Assembly (NCBI GenBank): GCA_003566775.1
Contig: PXBW01000097.1
Location: forward strand, 1 to 32,282
Direction: 5' to 3'
Length of the DNA: 32,282 nucleotides
Source: a candidate division WS1 bacterium
GTDB taxonomy: Bacteria; Armatimonadota; Zipacnadia; Zipacnadales; UBA5352
Part shown: piece after piece, positions 15,059 to 22,903 of the stretch
Layout: every line of letters begins with the position of its first letter
Numbering within the stretch: position 1 is the first letter of the stretch
Notes under the pieces: model-generated
What the model was told of the DNA's origin: nothing
The model's input: the letters and a program-made list of their open reading frames with translations, nothing else
The model's database searches: none
Program-made: the position numbers and the translations under genes

Positions 15059-16063
15059 TCAATCGCTCCAGTCGAGTATCACCGCGCCCGCCTGGGTGCG
15101 GTCCTCCATAAGCATCTCGTAGGCGGCCGGGGCGTCGTGCCAGTTGAAGCGATGGGTAATCATGTGCCGTGCCCGCACTTCGCCGGCCACCATCAGATCG
15201 AAGAGCATCTCCACGTTGCGCTGCGGCGTCCACTGGTTGTAATACGTCTCCACCGGCGGATGTGAGTTGTTGTGCGCGCCGATGATGGTGAGACTTGGGG
15301 AGTTGCAGTAGTCGTGGAAGTCGAAGTCCGTCTTCCCGCGCGGGCTGGATATGATCACGATCCGCCCCTGCTTGCGCAGAAGGTCCATCTCCTGCGGAAT
15401 CAGCGCCGCAACACCGGTGACCTCCAGCACGCAGTCGAGCATCCGCCCGCGGGTGGCCTCCTCGACCCGCTCGCGCAGGTCCTCCGCCCCGCCGTCGAGG
15501 ACGAGGTCGATCCCGGCCTCCTCGGCGAAGCCCCGGCGCAGTGGCGAGAGGTCCACCCCGATGACCGGGCGCGCGCCCTCGATGCGGGCAAGCTGTGCGG
15601 CGAACTGCCCGATCAGGCCGAGGCCGAAGACCGCGACCACCTCGCCCATCTCGATGCGCCCGCGCCTCATGCCGTTGAAGGCGATGCGTCCAAGCTGCCA
15701 GAGCGTAGCGACATCATCCGCGATGCCGTCGGGGATGGGGAAAAGACCCTCTGCGCTCAACACAGACCAGGCACAGTGCCGGGCGCTCGTGGCGACGCGG
15801 TCCCCCACCTCGAAGGTATCGACGCCCTCCCCCACCTCGGCGATATGTCCAACGTTGCAGTAACCGGGTGTGACGGGGTATGAGGTGATCTGATCCCACT
15901 TCGAGCCCTCAGGAAAGTCGGACATGAGCATGGTGAGTTCGGTTCCGGTGGAGATGGCGCTCTTCGAGGTGCGGATCAGCACCTCACCCGGGCCCGGAGT
16001 TGGCATCTCGGTGGGCTGGACTTCGACTGTGTCGACGTCGGTGAACAGCACGGAATGATTCAT
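15059..16063 (-). CDS. MDR-superfamily (alcohol dehydrogenase-like) oxidoreductase lacking the zinc ligands
   Basis: A 334-residue medium-chain dehydrogenase/reductase. The GroES-like N-terminal half contains GPGEVLIRTSKSAISTGTEL, YPVTPGYCNVGHIAEVGEGV and FEVGDRVATSARH; the nucleotide-binding half has VVAVFGLGLIGQFAAQLAR (GxGxxG at 147-152) and a following acidic D171 that suggests NAD. The Cys that normally holds catalytic zinc (in SGICGTD) is replaced by SAISTGTE, and the four-Cys structural zinc loop is absent. The same SxISxGTE pattern occurs in BchC-like and bi-domain oxidoreductases. GAAGGAG nine bases before the ATG at 16063 supports the start. It is divergent from the sugar isomerase gene, so the two may act on one sugar pathway. 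Confidence 0.87.
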   Translation of the reverse strand: MNHSVLFTDVDTVEVQPTEMPTPGPGEVLIRTSKSAISTGTELTMLMSDFPEGSKWDQITSYPVTPGYCNVGHIAEVGEGVDTFEVGDRVATSARHCAWSVLSAEGLFPIPDGIADDVATLWQLGRIAFNGMRRGRIEMGEVVAVFGLGLIGQFAAQLARIEGARPVIGVDLSPLRRGFAEEAGIDLVLDGGAEDLRERVEEATRGRMLDCVLEVTGVAALIPQEMDLLRKQGRIVIISSPRGKTDFDFHDYCNSPSLTIIGAHNNSHPPVETYYNQWTPQRNVEMLFDLMVAGEVRARHMITHRFNWHDAPAAYEMLMEDRTQAGAVILDWSD

Positions 16064-16315
16064 CGTGCAATACTCCTTCCGAACGATATGCGGTCAGAGG
16101 TGTCAGAAGATTAACTGCCGGAAGCGAGGAGCATTCTCTACGCACTCCACGCGGTCTTGACCTGGGCTTCAGCCACGCGGACTACGAGCCCATCCCTCTG
16201 CTGACACAGATTCGGTGCAGGATGGATGAGGACCTCCGTTCCGCCCGGTTCGCCTCGAAGGAGGTTTCAGGCAATCGACGCCGAATTATCCTCTGTGGTG
16301 GCACAATATCCCCTC

Positions 16316-16322
16316 GGGAGGA
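16316..16322 (+). promoter_or_regulatory. Ribosome binding site for the TTG start at 16331
   Basis: GGGAGGA lies 8 bases before TTG at 16331. It decides the start of the isomerase; an ATG at 16226 in the same frame lacks a site and would add 35 residues with no resemblance to the family. Confidence 0.6.
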
Positions 16323-16330
16323 AGATACCC

Positions 16331-17155
16331 TTGAAGTTTGCGCTGTGTAACGAGATAATGAAGGAGTTCGAGATAGAGAAGCAGTTCGAGGTCGCCGCCG
16401 AGATCGGCTTCGATGCGCTGGAGATCGCGCCCTTTACGCTCAACGACTATGTGCAGGAGATCACTGAGGAGCAGAAGGCACGCATCCGCCAGGCTGCCGA
16501 TGATACAGGCGTGGCGGCGGCGGGCATCCACTGGCTCCTGGTGGGGCCGACGGGCCTGCACATCACAGACCCGGACCCGGAGGTGCGCGAGAAGACATCG
16601 GCTTACTGTCAGGACCTCGTGCGCTTCGGCCTCGAGATCGGCGCGACTTACGAGGTGGTCGGATCCCCCGGACAGCGCGCCCTCAAGGAGGGCGTCACCT
16701 ATGAGCAGTGCTGGGGCTGGTTCAAGGAGGCGATGATCGCATCGGCACAGGTCGAGGGCGCTGAGAGCTTCCGAGTCTGCATAGAGCCCCTGGCTCCGGC
16801 GACCAATAACAACTTCCTCTTTAACCACCATGAGGTCGTGAAGATGTGTGAGGAGATCGACCTTCCCAACGTAGGCGTGATCCTCGATTCCTACTCGGGC
16901 CTGCAGACCGAGAGTAACCTTCCCGAGGCGATCCGTGAGACAGGCGATCTGCTCTTCCACTTTCACTGCAACGATCTCAACCAGCGAGCGCCCGGCTGGG
17001 GAGACACAGACTTCCGCCCGATCATGGAGGCGCTGCTTGACATTGACTACCGGGAGTACTGCTCGATCGAGGTGTTCGACTTCGAGCCGGATCCCGAGGA
17101 GCACGCCCGCGTGGGGCTTGAGACGCTCAAGCAGGCGCTGGCTGATGTGAGTTGA
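16331..17155 (+). CDS. Sugar phosphate isomerase/epimerase (xylose isomerase-like TIM barrel)
   Basis: A 274-residue AP-endonuclease-2/xylose-isomerase-like barrel, the usual length when read from the TTG at 16331. Candidate metal ligands match those of D-tagatose 3-epimerase-type enzymes almost by number: E152 (CIEPLAP), D186 (VILDSYSG), H210 or H212 (FHFHCND) and E247 (SIEVFDF). These enzymes move the carbonyl or invert a carbon of free ketoses or inosose-type cyclitols. One difference is S189 where the family usually has His (DTYH), a substrate-contact position, so specificity may be altered. It faces the dehydrogenase gene at 15059-16063 across a shared 267-base promoter region and is probably part of the same sugar or inositol-like catabolic set. 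Confidence 0.87.
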   Translation: MKFALCNEIMKEFEIEKQFEVAAEIGFDALEIAPFTLNDYVQEITEEQKARIRQAADDTGVAAAGIHWLLVGPTGLHITDPDPEVREKTSAYCQDLVRFGLEIGATYEVVGSPGQRALKEGVTYEQCWGWFKEAMIASAQVEGAESFRVCIEPLAPATNNNFLFNHHEVVKMCEEIDLPNVGVILDSYSGLQTESNLPEAIRETGDLLFHFHCNDLNQRAPGWGDTDFRPIMEALLDIDYREYCSIEVFDFEPDPEEHARVGLETLKQALADVS

Positions 17156-17210
17156 TGGCGACACGCGGTAGAGAACATGGACGGCAACGGCGGACGACCG
17201 GACGCAAGTA

Positions 17211-17312
17211 AACGGCACATGCGTCCCTCCGAACGGCCTGCGGCAACGGCCGGGCCGGACTGCGGCGCGGATGAACGGCATTCGCGCCTCCGTCGGCCTC
17301 TCCAGTAACGGC
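17211..17312. repeat. Imperfect ~40-bp direct repeat, two copies
   Basis: Both copies run from AACGGCA to AACGGC, with CCTCCG and CGGCCT in the same order in the middle (copy 1 at 17211-17250, copy 2 at 17274-17312). They differ by small indels. Both are rich in CGGC/AACGGC words, as is the flanking sequence, so slippage-type expansion of a simple sequence is possible. Confidence 0.45.
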
Positions 17313-17330
17313 AGAAAAGGAATCAATCGA

Positions 17331-17357
17331 AGTAACGACAGCAACGACAGTAACGAC
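17331..17357. repeat. Three tandem 9-bp repeats
   Basis: AGTAACGAC, AGCAACGAC and AGTAACGAC follow each other without a break; the middle unit differs at one base. The array is too short for a CRISPR or classical iteron origin and may be a protein-binding site or slippage product. Confidence 0.6.
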
Positions 17358-17480
17358 TGGCGGCGGTGACGAGACGGCAATGAAGGCCGCGCTGCCGCTG
17401 TCCGTGCCACGGGCGCCCCGCCCGCGGATCGTTCGCTGCCGCCCGAGAGGTGCGATTGACTCATCACCCAACCCAACAAT

Positions 17481-17487
17481 GGGAGAG
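17481..17487 (+). promoter_or_regulatory. Ribosome binding site for the GTG start at 17497
   Basis: GGGAGAG lies 9 bases before GTG 17497. It overlaps an in-frame ATG (17479) that has no site of its own, so GTG is preferred. Confidence 0.5.
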
Positions 17488-17496
17488 ATTTACAGC

Positions 17497-18540
17497 GTGA
17501 ACACCGCGCTCGGATATGATGACATCTTCCTCGAACACGGCATGCCCGATCATCCGGAGCGGGCGGAGCGGCTGCGCGTGATCATGCAGCGGCTGGAGGA
17601 GACGGGGCTCGCCGACCAGATGCAGCGTCTGCCGATGCGAGGAGCCTCGGTGGAGGAGCTTTGCTGGCTGCACGAGGAGAGCTACGTCGAGGAGGTGCGC
17701 GCGCTTTCGGAGGCCGGAGGCGGTGACATCGACCTCGACACCCGGGCCACCGCGCGCACCTGGGATGCGGCGCGCGCGGCCGCAGGGCTGTGCATCGACG
17801 CAGCTCTGGGGGTATACGACAGGTCGGTGGATAATGCCCTCTTGCTGGTGCGACCACCGGGCCATCACGCTCGACCCCACGTGGGCATGGGCTTCTGTTT
17901 CTTCAACAACGCCGCGTTTGCCGCCGAGGGCCTGATTCGGCAGGGCGCCGAGCGCGTCGCGATCGTGGACTTCGATGGACACCACGGGAACGGAACTCAG
18001 GAGATGTTCTATCACCGGGGAGACGTGCTGTTGATCTCGATCCACCAGCGACCGCTGTTCCCCGGCACAGGCACTGTAGATGAGATCGGGATAGACGAGG
18101 GATCGGGGGCAACCATCAACTGCCCTGTCCCTCCACACGCGCAGGACATTCACTACCTGAGGCTGTTTGACGAGCTACTGCTGCCCGTGCTCCACATGTA
18201 CGAGCCCGAGGCGATCATCGTCTCCGCCGGCTTCGACGCACACTTCCGTGACACGCTGGTGCAGCTTTCGCTGACCGCCCGCGGCTACTTTCTGATGGCC
18301 GTAGGCCTGCTGACCGCAGCGCGTGATCTCTGCGATGGGCGCCTGCTAATGGTGCTTGAGGGAGGCTACGATCTCGAAGCAGGTCTGCCCGAATCCGTTG
18401 AGGCCACTGCGCGGGCGCTTATGCGCGAGCCTGAGGGCGAGTGGCTTGCGCTTGAATCTCAGCCGCATCGCGAGGCCACGCTTCGGGTCGAAGAGGCGGT
18501 TGAAGCAATCATTGAAGCACACCGTGAGAGGCTGGGTTGA
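17497..18540 (+). CDS. Histone deacetylase-family (acetylpolyamine/acetyl-lysine) amidohydrolase
   Basis: A 347-residue zinc hydrolase of the arginase-deacetylase fold, class II HDAC-like. It begins TALGYDDIFLEHGMPDHPERAERL, the usual start of this family. Catalytic blocks are all present: RPPGHHARPHVGMGFCFFNN (119-138, the paired catalytic His), VDFDGHHGNGTQ (157-168, zinc Asp and His), SAGFDAH (243-249, third zinc ligand) and LEGGYD (287-292, the loop that carries the transition-state Tyr). Bacterial members deacetylate polyamines, acetylated lysines or small molecules; which applies here is unknown. It lies 22 bases before mutS2 and is probably co-transcribed with it. Confidence 0.92.
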   Translation: MNTALGYDDIFLEHGMPDHPERAERLRVIMQRLEETGLADQMQRLPMRGASVEELCWLHEESYVEEVRALSEAGGGDIDLDTRATARTWDAARAAAGLCIDAALGVYDRSVDNALLLVRPPGHHARPHVGMGFCFFNNAAFAAEGLIRQGAERVAIVDFDGHHGNGTQEMFYHRGDVLLISIHQRPLFPGTGTVDEIGIDEGSGATINCPVPPHAQDIHYLRLFDELLLPVLHMYEPEAIIVSAGFDAHFRDTLVQLSLTARGYFLMAVGLLTAARDLCDGRLLMVLEGGYDLEAGLPESVEATARALMREPEGEWLALESQPHREATLRVEEAVEAIIEAHRERLG

Positions 18541-18562
18541 GTCATACTCCTGACGATTTAAC

Positions 18563-20992
18563 ATGGACACTCATACCCTCGAAGTACTTGAGTACCCTAA
18601 GATAGTCGGCCAGTTGCGCGAGCAGTGCGCGTGTTCACTGGGCATGGATCGGGTCGAGCGCCTCAAACCACGCAACGATCCCGAATGGGTTCGCGGGCGC
18701 CTCGCTGAGACGGCGGAGGCGCGCATCGTACTGCAGGAATTCGGCAGGCCGCCCTTCGGCGGAATATCCGATATCTCTGATCTGCTGGACCGTGCGTCCG
18801 CCGGGCGGATCCTTGAGGGCGAAGAACTGCGCCGGATAGCGGCGAACGCGCGTGCCGCGCGACTGGTGGGCGGCTTCTTCGCGGACGCTCGTGAAGAGGG
18901 GCCGAAGCTGGCCGATCTTGCCGAGCGCCTCGGTGTGTACAGTGAGTTTGAGGAGCAGGTCGAGCGCGCCATCGACGATCACGGTGAAGTTCGCGACGAT
19001 GCCTCGGACGAGCTTGTGCGGCTGCGGCGCAGCGAGGAGGACCTGCGTGAGGCGCTGCGCGAGCAACTCGAGCGGGTCCTCGAGCACGCCACGCGATCGG
19101 GGGCGGCACGGGAGTACATGATCGTGCAGCGGCAGGGACGCTACTGCATCCCCGTTGCCTCACAGTTCCAATCGCGCGTACCCGGCATCATCCATGACCG
19201 CTCCGACAGCGGAGCCACCGTCTTCGTCGAACCGCAGGAGGCCGTCGAACGCGGCAACCGCCTGCGTGAGACGGTACTGGCGGTCGAAGCGGAGATTCGG
19301 CGCATTCTCGAGGAGCTTTCCGAACTCGCCGGTTCCCTGCGGGAGCCACTGAAGGCAGACCAGCGGATCCTCGGAGTACTGGACTTCATCGTTGCGAAAG
19401 CGCGACTGGCGCAGCAGATGGGAGCGACTAACCCGCAGGTGCGCACGGATCGCGTATTCAGTCTGCGCGGAGCCCGGCACCCGCTGCTGACGGGCGAGGT
19501 TGTCCCTATCGACATACGAGCGGGTGAGGAGTTCACCTCCATCATCATTACCGGCCCCAACACCGGCGGGAAGACCGTGGCACTCAAGACCGTGGGGCTG
19601 CTCAGCCTGATGGCGCAGGCGGGTATGCACATTCCGGCGGATCCTGGCAGCCAGGTGACGGTTTTCGAGGAGGTATTCGCCGACATCGGCGATGAGCAGA
19701 GCATCGAACAGTCGCTCTCCACCTTCAGCTCTCACATGAATCAGATCGTCAAGATCATCCATCGAGTGAGCGCCCATGAGCGGCGACACAGGAAGAAGGG
19801 CGTCGATGCTCCGGTCAACGCGCTCGTGTTGCTCGATGAGATCGGTGCAGGCACCGACCCAACCGAGGGAGCGGCGCTGGCGCAGGCCATCATAACGCGC
19901 CTCCATGACGCCGGGTCCATTACGATCGTCACCACGCACTATAACGATCTGAAGGCATTCGCCTACGCGACGGACGGCATCGAGAACGCCTCGGTCGAGT
20001 TCGATGTGCGCACCCTCCGCCCCACTTACAGGCTGCGCATCGGCGAGGCGGGTTCGAGCAATGCGCTCGAAATCGCACAGCGGCTCGGCCTGCCCAGGGC
20101 AATCATCGAACGGGCCGAGGACGCACTCGATCCCGAGCGGATCGCCTTCGAAAATCTGATAAAGCAGGTGGAGGGCTCCCGTCGGGCGATGGATCGCCAG
20201 CAGACCGAGGCTCATCAGGCACGAATGCGCGCGGAGGAACTTCAGCGGGAGCGCGAGGACCAGATCGAGCAACTCGAACGACGGCGCGCCGAGGCGCTTG
20301 AGGATGGCTACGAAGAGGCACTGGAGATCGTCCGAGAGGCCGAAGAAGAGGCTCGTGCGATCATAGCTGAGCTGCAGCGGCAACCGAAGCAGTCGCGGGT
20401 GACGGAAGAGGGCCGACGCCGGCTTGCGGAGATGCGTCAGAAGGCGGAGGAACGCCTCACCGAGGTCCGACAGCGAGATGAGCAGCGCAAAGGAGTGCCC
20501 GAGTCAGATTCCGCGGAGGCGACACCAGAGGAGCCCGAGCCTCTGGAGGTCCACGCAGGCGACCGGGTGCATGTGCCTTCTCTGGGGCGGGATGCTGAGG
20601 TGATCCGCGCACTCGACGACGGAGGCGTCGAGGTGCGCGTGGGCACGATGACCGTGGAGACGCAACTCGAGGAACTCGAGCCGGCACGGCAGCAGGTCAG
20701 TGAGGAGTCGCAGGAGATTCACCGTCGGATGGAGGCGAAGAAGTCGGTCAGCTTCGAAGAGGAGATCGATCTGAGGGGGATGACCGTGGAAGAGGCAGTT
20801 GCCGACCTTGCGAAGTACCTCGATGACGCGATGCTGGCGGGGGTGAGCGAGGTGCGAATCATCCACGGCAAGGGTACCGGAGCGTTACGCGAGGGAATTC
20901 ACGAGTATCTGCGTAAACACCGGTTCGTGAGTGATTTCTCGCTGGCCGAAATAGGCAGGGGAGGCTCCGGGGCGACGGAAGCGCGACTGTGA
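18563..20992 (+). CDS. mutS2: MutS2 family endonuclease/ATPase
   Basis: An 809-residue MutS2, near the usual 780. The N-terminal helical core begins THTLEVLEYPKIVGQL. The ATPase has Walker A GPNTGGKT at 331-338, the FADIGDEQSIEQSLSTFSSH block and Walker B LVLLDEIGAGTDP around 420-432. A long charged coiled coil (about 525-650) leads to a KOW-like linker and the C-terminal Smr nuclease domain (about 732-805), with IDLRGMTVEEA and HGKGTG motifs. MutS2 lacks the mismatch-recognition domain of MutS; it resolves branched DNA and, in some bacteria, splits collided ribosomes. A short basic insertion (HERRHRKKGVDAPVN) lies just before Walker B. The ATG has no clear Shine-Dalgarno, so translation may be coupled to the preceding gene. 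Confidence 0.96.
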   Translation: MDTHTLEVLEYPKIVGQLREQCACSLGMDRVERLKPRNDPEWVRGRLAETAEARIVLQEFGRPPFGGISDISDLLDRASAGRILEGEELRRIAANARAARLVGGFFADAREEGPKLADLAERLGVYSEFEEQVERAIDDHGEVRDDASDELVRLRRSEEDLREALREQLERVLEHATRSGAAREYMIVQRQGRYCIPVASQFQSRVPGIIHDRSDSGATVFVEPQEAVERGNRLRETVLAVEAEIRRILEELSELAGSLREPLKADQRILGVLDFIVAKARLAQQMGATNPQVRTDRVFSLRGARHPLLTGEVVPIDIRAGEEFTSIIITGPNTGGKTVALKTVGLLSLMAQAGMHIPADPGSQVTVFEEVFADIGDEQSIEQSLSTFSSHMNQIVKIIHRVSAHERRHRKKGVDAPVNALVLLDEIGAGTDPTEGAALAQAIITRLHDAGSITIVTTHYNDLKAFAYATDGIENASVEFDVRTLRPTYRLRIGEAGSSNALEIAQRLGLPRAIIERAEDALDPERIAFENLIKQVEGSRRAMDRQQTEAHQARMRAEELQREREDQIEQLERRRAEALEDGYEEALEIVREAEEEARAIIAELQRQPKQSRVTEEGRRRLAEMRQKAEERLTEVRQRDEQRKGVPESDSAEATPEEPEPLEVHAGDRVHVPSLGRDAEVIRALDDGGVEVRVGTMTVETQLEELEPARQQVSEESQEIHRRMEAKKSVSFEEEIDLRGMTVEEAVADLAKYLDDAMLAGVSEVRIIHGKGTGALREGIHEYLRKHRFVSDFSLAEIGRGGSGATEARL

Positions 20993-21038
20993 GTCGCGGC
21001 ATCCGCGGCCGAAGAATGCCGGGAGGGAAGATGCACAT

Positions 21039-21569
21039 ATGATACGCAAGAATCAGGCCGCTGAGCTTGACGGCGTGCGTCGAGTTGCCGAGTTGATGTG
21101 CGTGGCTGCGAGGACGGCCCCGAAGGCACGTGGACACGATCAGATCGTCACCGCAATAGTGGAGGACGCGGGGGATCGCGAACTGATAGCGCAGAGGATG
21201 GTGGAGATCGGCGAGCGTGCCGATGCTGAGTTCTTCATCCGTGATGCGGAGAACCTGCGTAATGCGCCACTCGCGGTGATTCTGGGGACCGGCACCGAAC
21301 GGCTTGAGATCCCAGGCTGCAGCTTCTGCGGCCATGCGGGCTGCGTTGAGGCGGAGAAAGCGGGGACCCTGTGCGCGTACAATGCGGGGGATCTCGGTAT
21401 CGCCGTCGGCTCTGCGGTCTCAGTGGCCGCCGATCACCGCGTGGACAACCGCATCATGTACACCATCGGCAACGCCGTGGTGGAGATGGGCCTGCTCGGT
21501 GAGGACATCAGTATCGCCTATGGAATACCGCTGAGTGCGCGGGGTAAGAATCCCTTCTTCGATCGTTGA
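21039..21569 (+). CDS. DUF2148 ferredoxin-like protein
   Basis: A 176-residue DUF2148 protein (the COG4739 type, 'protein containing a ferredoxin domain'). Family blocks are complete: AARTAPKARGHDQIVT, FFIRDAENLRNAPLAVILG, GCSFCGHAGC, DLGIAVGSAVSVAADHRVDNRIMYTIG and GIPLSARGKNPFFDR at the C-terminus. C94, C97, C102 and C112 form a probable Fe-S or zinc site. The family is widespread in anaerobes and its function is unknown. GGGAGGG lies 11 bases before the ATG. It begins 46 bases after mutS2 and may be the last gene of that run. Confidence 0.9.
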   Translation: MIRKNQAAELDGVRRVAELMCVAARTAPKARGHDQIVTAIVEDAGDRELIAQRMVEIGERADAEFFIRDAENLRNAPLAVILGTGTERLEIPGCSFCGHAGCVEAEKAGTLCAYNAGDLGIAVGSAVSVAADHRVDNRIMYTIGNAVVEMGLLGEDISIAYGIPLSARGKNPFFDR

Positions 21570-21711
21570 GGCGACAGTGGGGTACGGTACAGGGAGGACT
21601 ATCTCCGTCAGGCGCGAACTCTTCTAACCGACAGGGCCGGAATCACAGGTAGATCAACCGCGGACGTCGAAAAGCGCGTTCGCCGGCTTCCTTTGCGGGA
21701 GGACATGGATT

Positions 21712-22695
21712 ATGTTGTCAGTAGCGATATGCGGAGCAGGCGGTCTCGGAACTCGTCATGCCGAGAACTTCGAGCAGATACCCGATACCGAGGTAGCGCT
21801 GGTCCACGACGTGGTCGAGAGCGCTGCAATAGAGCTTGCCGAGGCCACAGGAGCGCGCGTGGCTCGGGCCGAAGAGGAGATTTTCGACGATGATATAGAC
21901 ATCGTTGTCATCGCGACTCCCACTCCGGATCATGCGTACTACGCAATCAAGGCGGCCGACGCGGGCAAGCATGTCTTCTGCGAGAAGCCGCTCAGCCGAA
22001 CTCTCGAACAGGCCCGAGAGGTGCTCGATGCGGTCGAGACCGCAGGCGTCACCTTCATGGTCGGACACGTGGTGAGGTTCTTCCCTCAGTACGCTCGCGC
22101 TCACGACCTGATCGTCTCCGGCGAGATCGGCGAGGTAGGGGTTGCCTTCACGAGCCGCATCAACACCATGCCCACCGGACGCGGTAACTGGTTCCAGGAT
22201 TACGCTCTCAGCGGCGGCGTTACGCTTGACATGACAATCCACGATTTCGACTGGCTGCTTTGGACTTTCGGCCCGGCGGAGCGCGTCTACTCAGTTGGCG
22301 CACCGGAGAAGATGCCGCTGCTCGACTACGGGCTGACCACGATCCGTTTCGAGCGCGGTGCGATCGCATACGCTGAGGGAAGCTGGGCCGACGTGGGTAC
22401 CTTCCGCACCAGCTTCGATATCGCCGGGAGCAACGGCCTGCTGCGTCACGACAGCACGCAGGTGTCCACACTAACCGTGCAGCGGCGAGAGGGCGAGGAG
22501 GCACACGCGGGCGTGCAGGTTCCTGAGAGCCCGGCGGAGCGCTCTCCCTACCTTATCGAGGATGAGCACTTTGTGCGCTGCGTTCTTACCGGTGAGGAAC
22601 CACCTGTCTCAGGTGAAGAGGCATTTGACTCTCTCGCGCTGGCACTCGCAGCCGTCGAGTCGAATGAGGCAGGCGGCAAGCTGGTAGAGCTTTGA
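21712..22695 (+). CDS. Gfo/Idh/MocA-family NAD(P)-dependent oxidoreductase
   Basis: A 327-residue dehydrogenase. The Rossmann motif AICGAGGLGTRHAENF is at the start; DIVVIATPTPDHAYYAIKAADAGKHVFCEKP (EKP at 91-93) carries the conserved Lys; and the C-terminal domain contains TLDMTIHDFDWL with the expected catalytic His (177). The GHVVRFFPQY segment resembles inositol 2-dehydrogenase relatives, so a cyclitol or sugar substrate is likely but not proven. GGGAGGA at 21697-21703 supports the ATG at 21712. It stands 208 bases before a second, quite different Gfo/Idh/MocA gene. Confidence 0.93.
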   Translation: MLSVAICGAGGLGTRHAENFEQIPDTEVALVHDVVESAAIELAEATGARVARAEEEIFDDDIDIVVIATPTPDHAYYAIKAADAGKHVFCEKPLSRTLEQAREVLDAVETAGVTFMVGHVVRFFPQYARAHDLIVSGEIGEVGVAFTSRINTMPTGRGNWFQDYALSGGVTLDMTIHDFDWLLWTFGPAERVYSVGAPEKMPLLDYGLTTIRFERGAIAYAEGSWADVGTFRTSFDIAGSNGLLRHDSTQVSTLTVQRREGEEAHAGVQVPESPAERSPYLIEDEHFVRCVLTGEEPPVSGEEAFDSLALALAAVESNEAGGKLVEL

Positions 22696-22903
22696 TAAGC
22701 GCCAGGCGATCGGCAGTGGGCAGCAGTAGCCGACAGGAGCCGATGCGGGGCGCAATCACCTCTGCGTTCAGCGATATAGCGAGATTCCCGCGAGCATACG
22801 CGATACAGCGTAAACAGGCGTCGCTGTCGAATCTGCCCGTGGCTTCGATCGCCTCTGCCGAATAGCCTGAAGTGTGTGACTGCCGTTGGGAAGGTGAGTT
22901 TAA

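Larger units (their letters stand above)
17156..17496. other. 341-base intergenic region with direct repeats
   Basis: No gene is visible. It holds an imperfect direct repeat of about 40 bases (17211-17250 and 17274-17312) and a 9-bp tandem repeat (17331-17357). No clear promoter for the following gene is seen. An open frame that starts at 17380 and runs into the next gene is an upstream extension without family similarity. Confidence 0.55.

Noticed and set aside
17331-17357. CRISPR array or iteron origin
   Set aside because: Only three 9-bp units with no spacers, no cas genes and no replication genes nearby.
16286-17479. A 397-codon open frame on the minus strand opposite the sugar isomerase
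   Set aside because: It is antisense to a well-supported gene, low in recognisable motifs and rich in Arg/Leu, typical of a shadow frame in high-GC DNA.
19160-20383. A 407-codon open frame on the minus strand inside mutS2
   Set aside because: It is antisense to a complete MutS2 with all motifs and has no family similarity.
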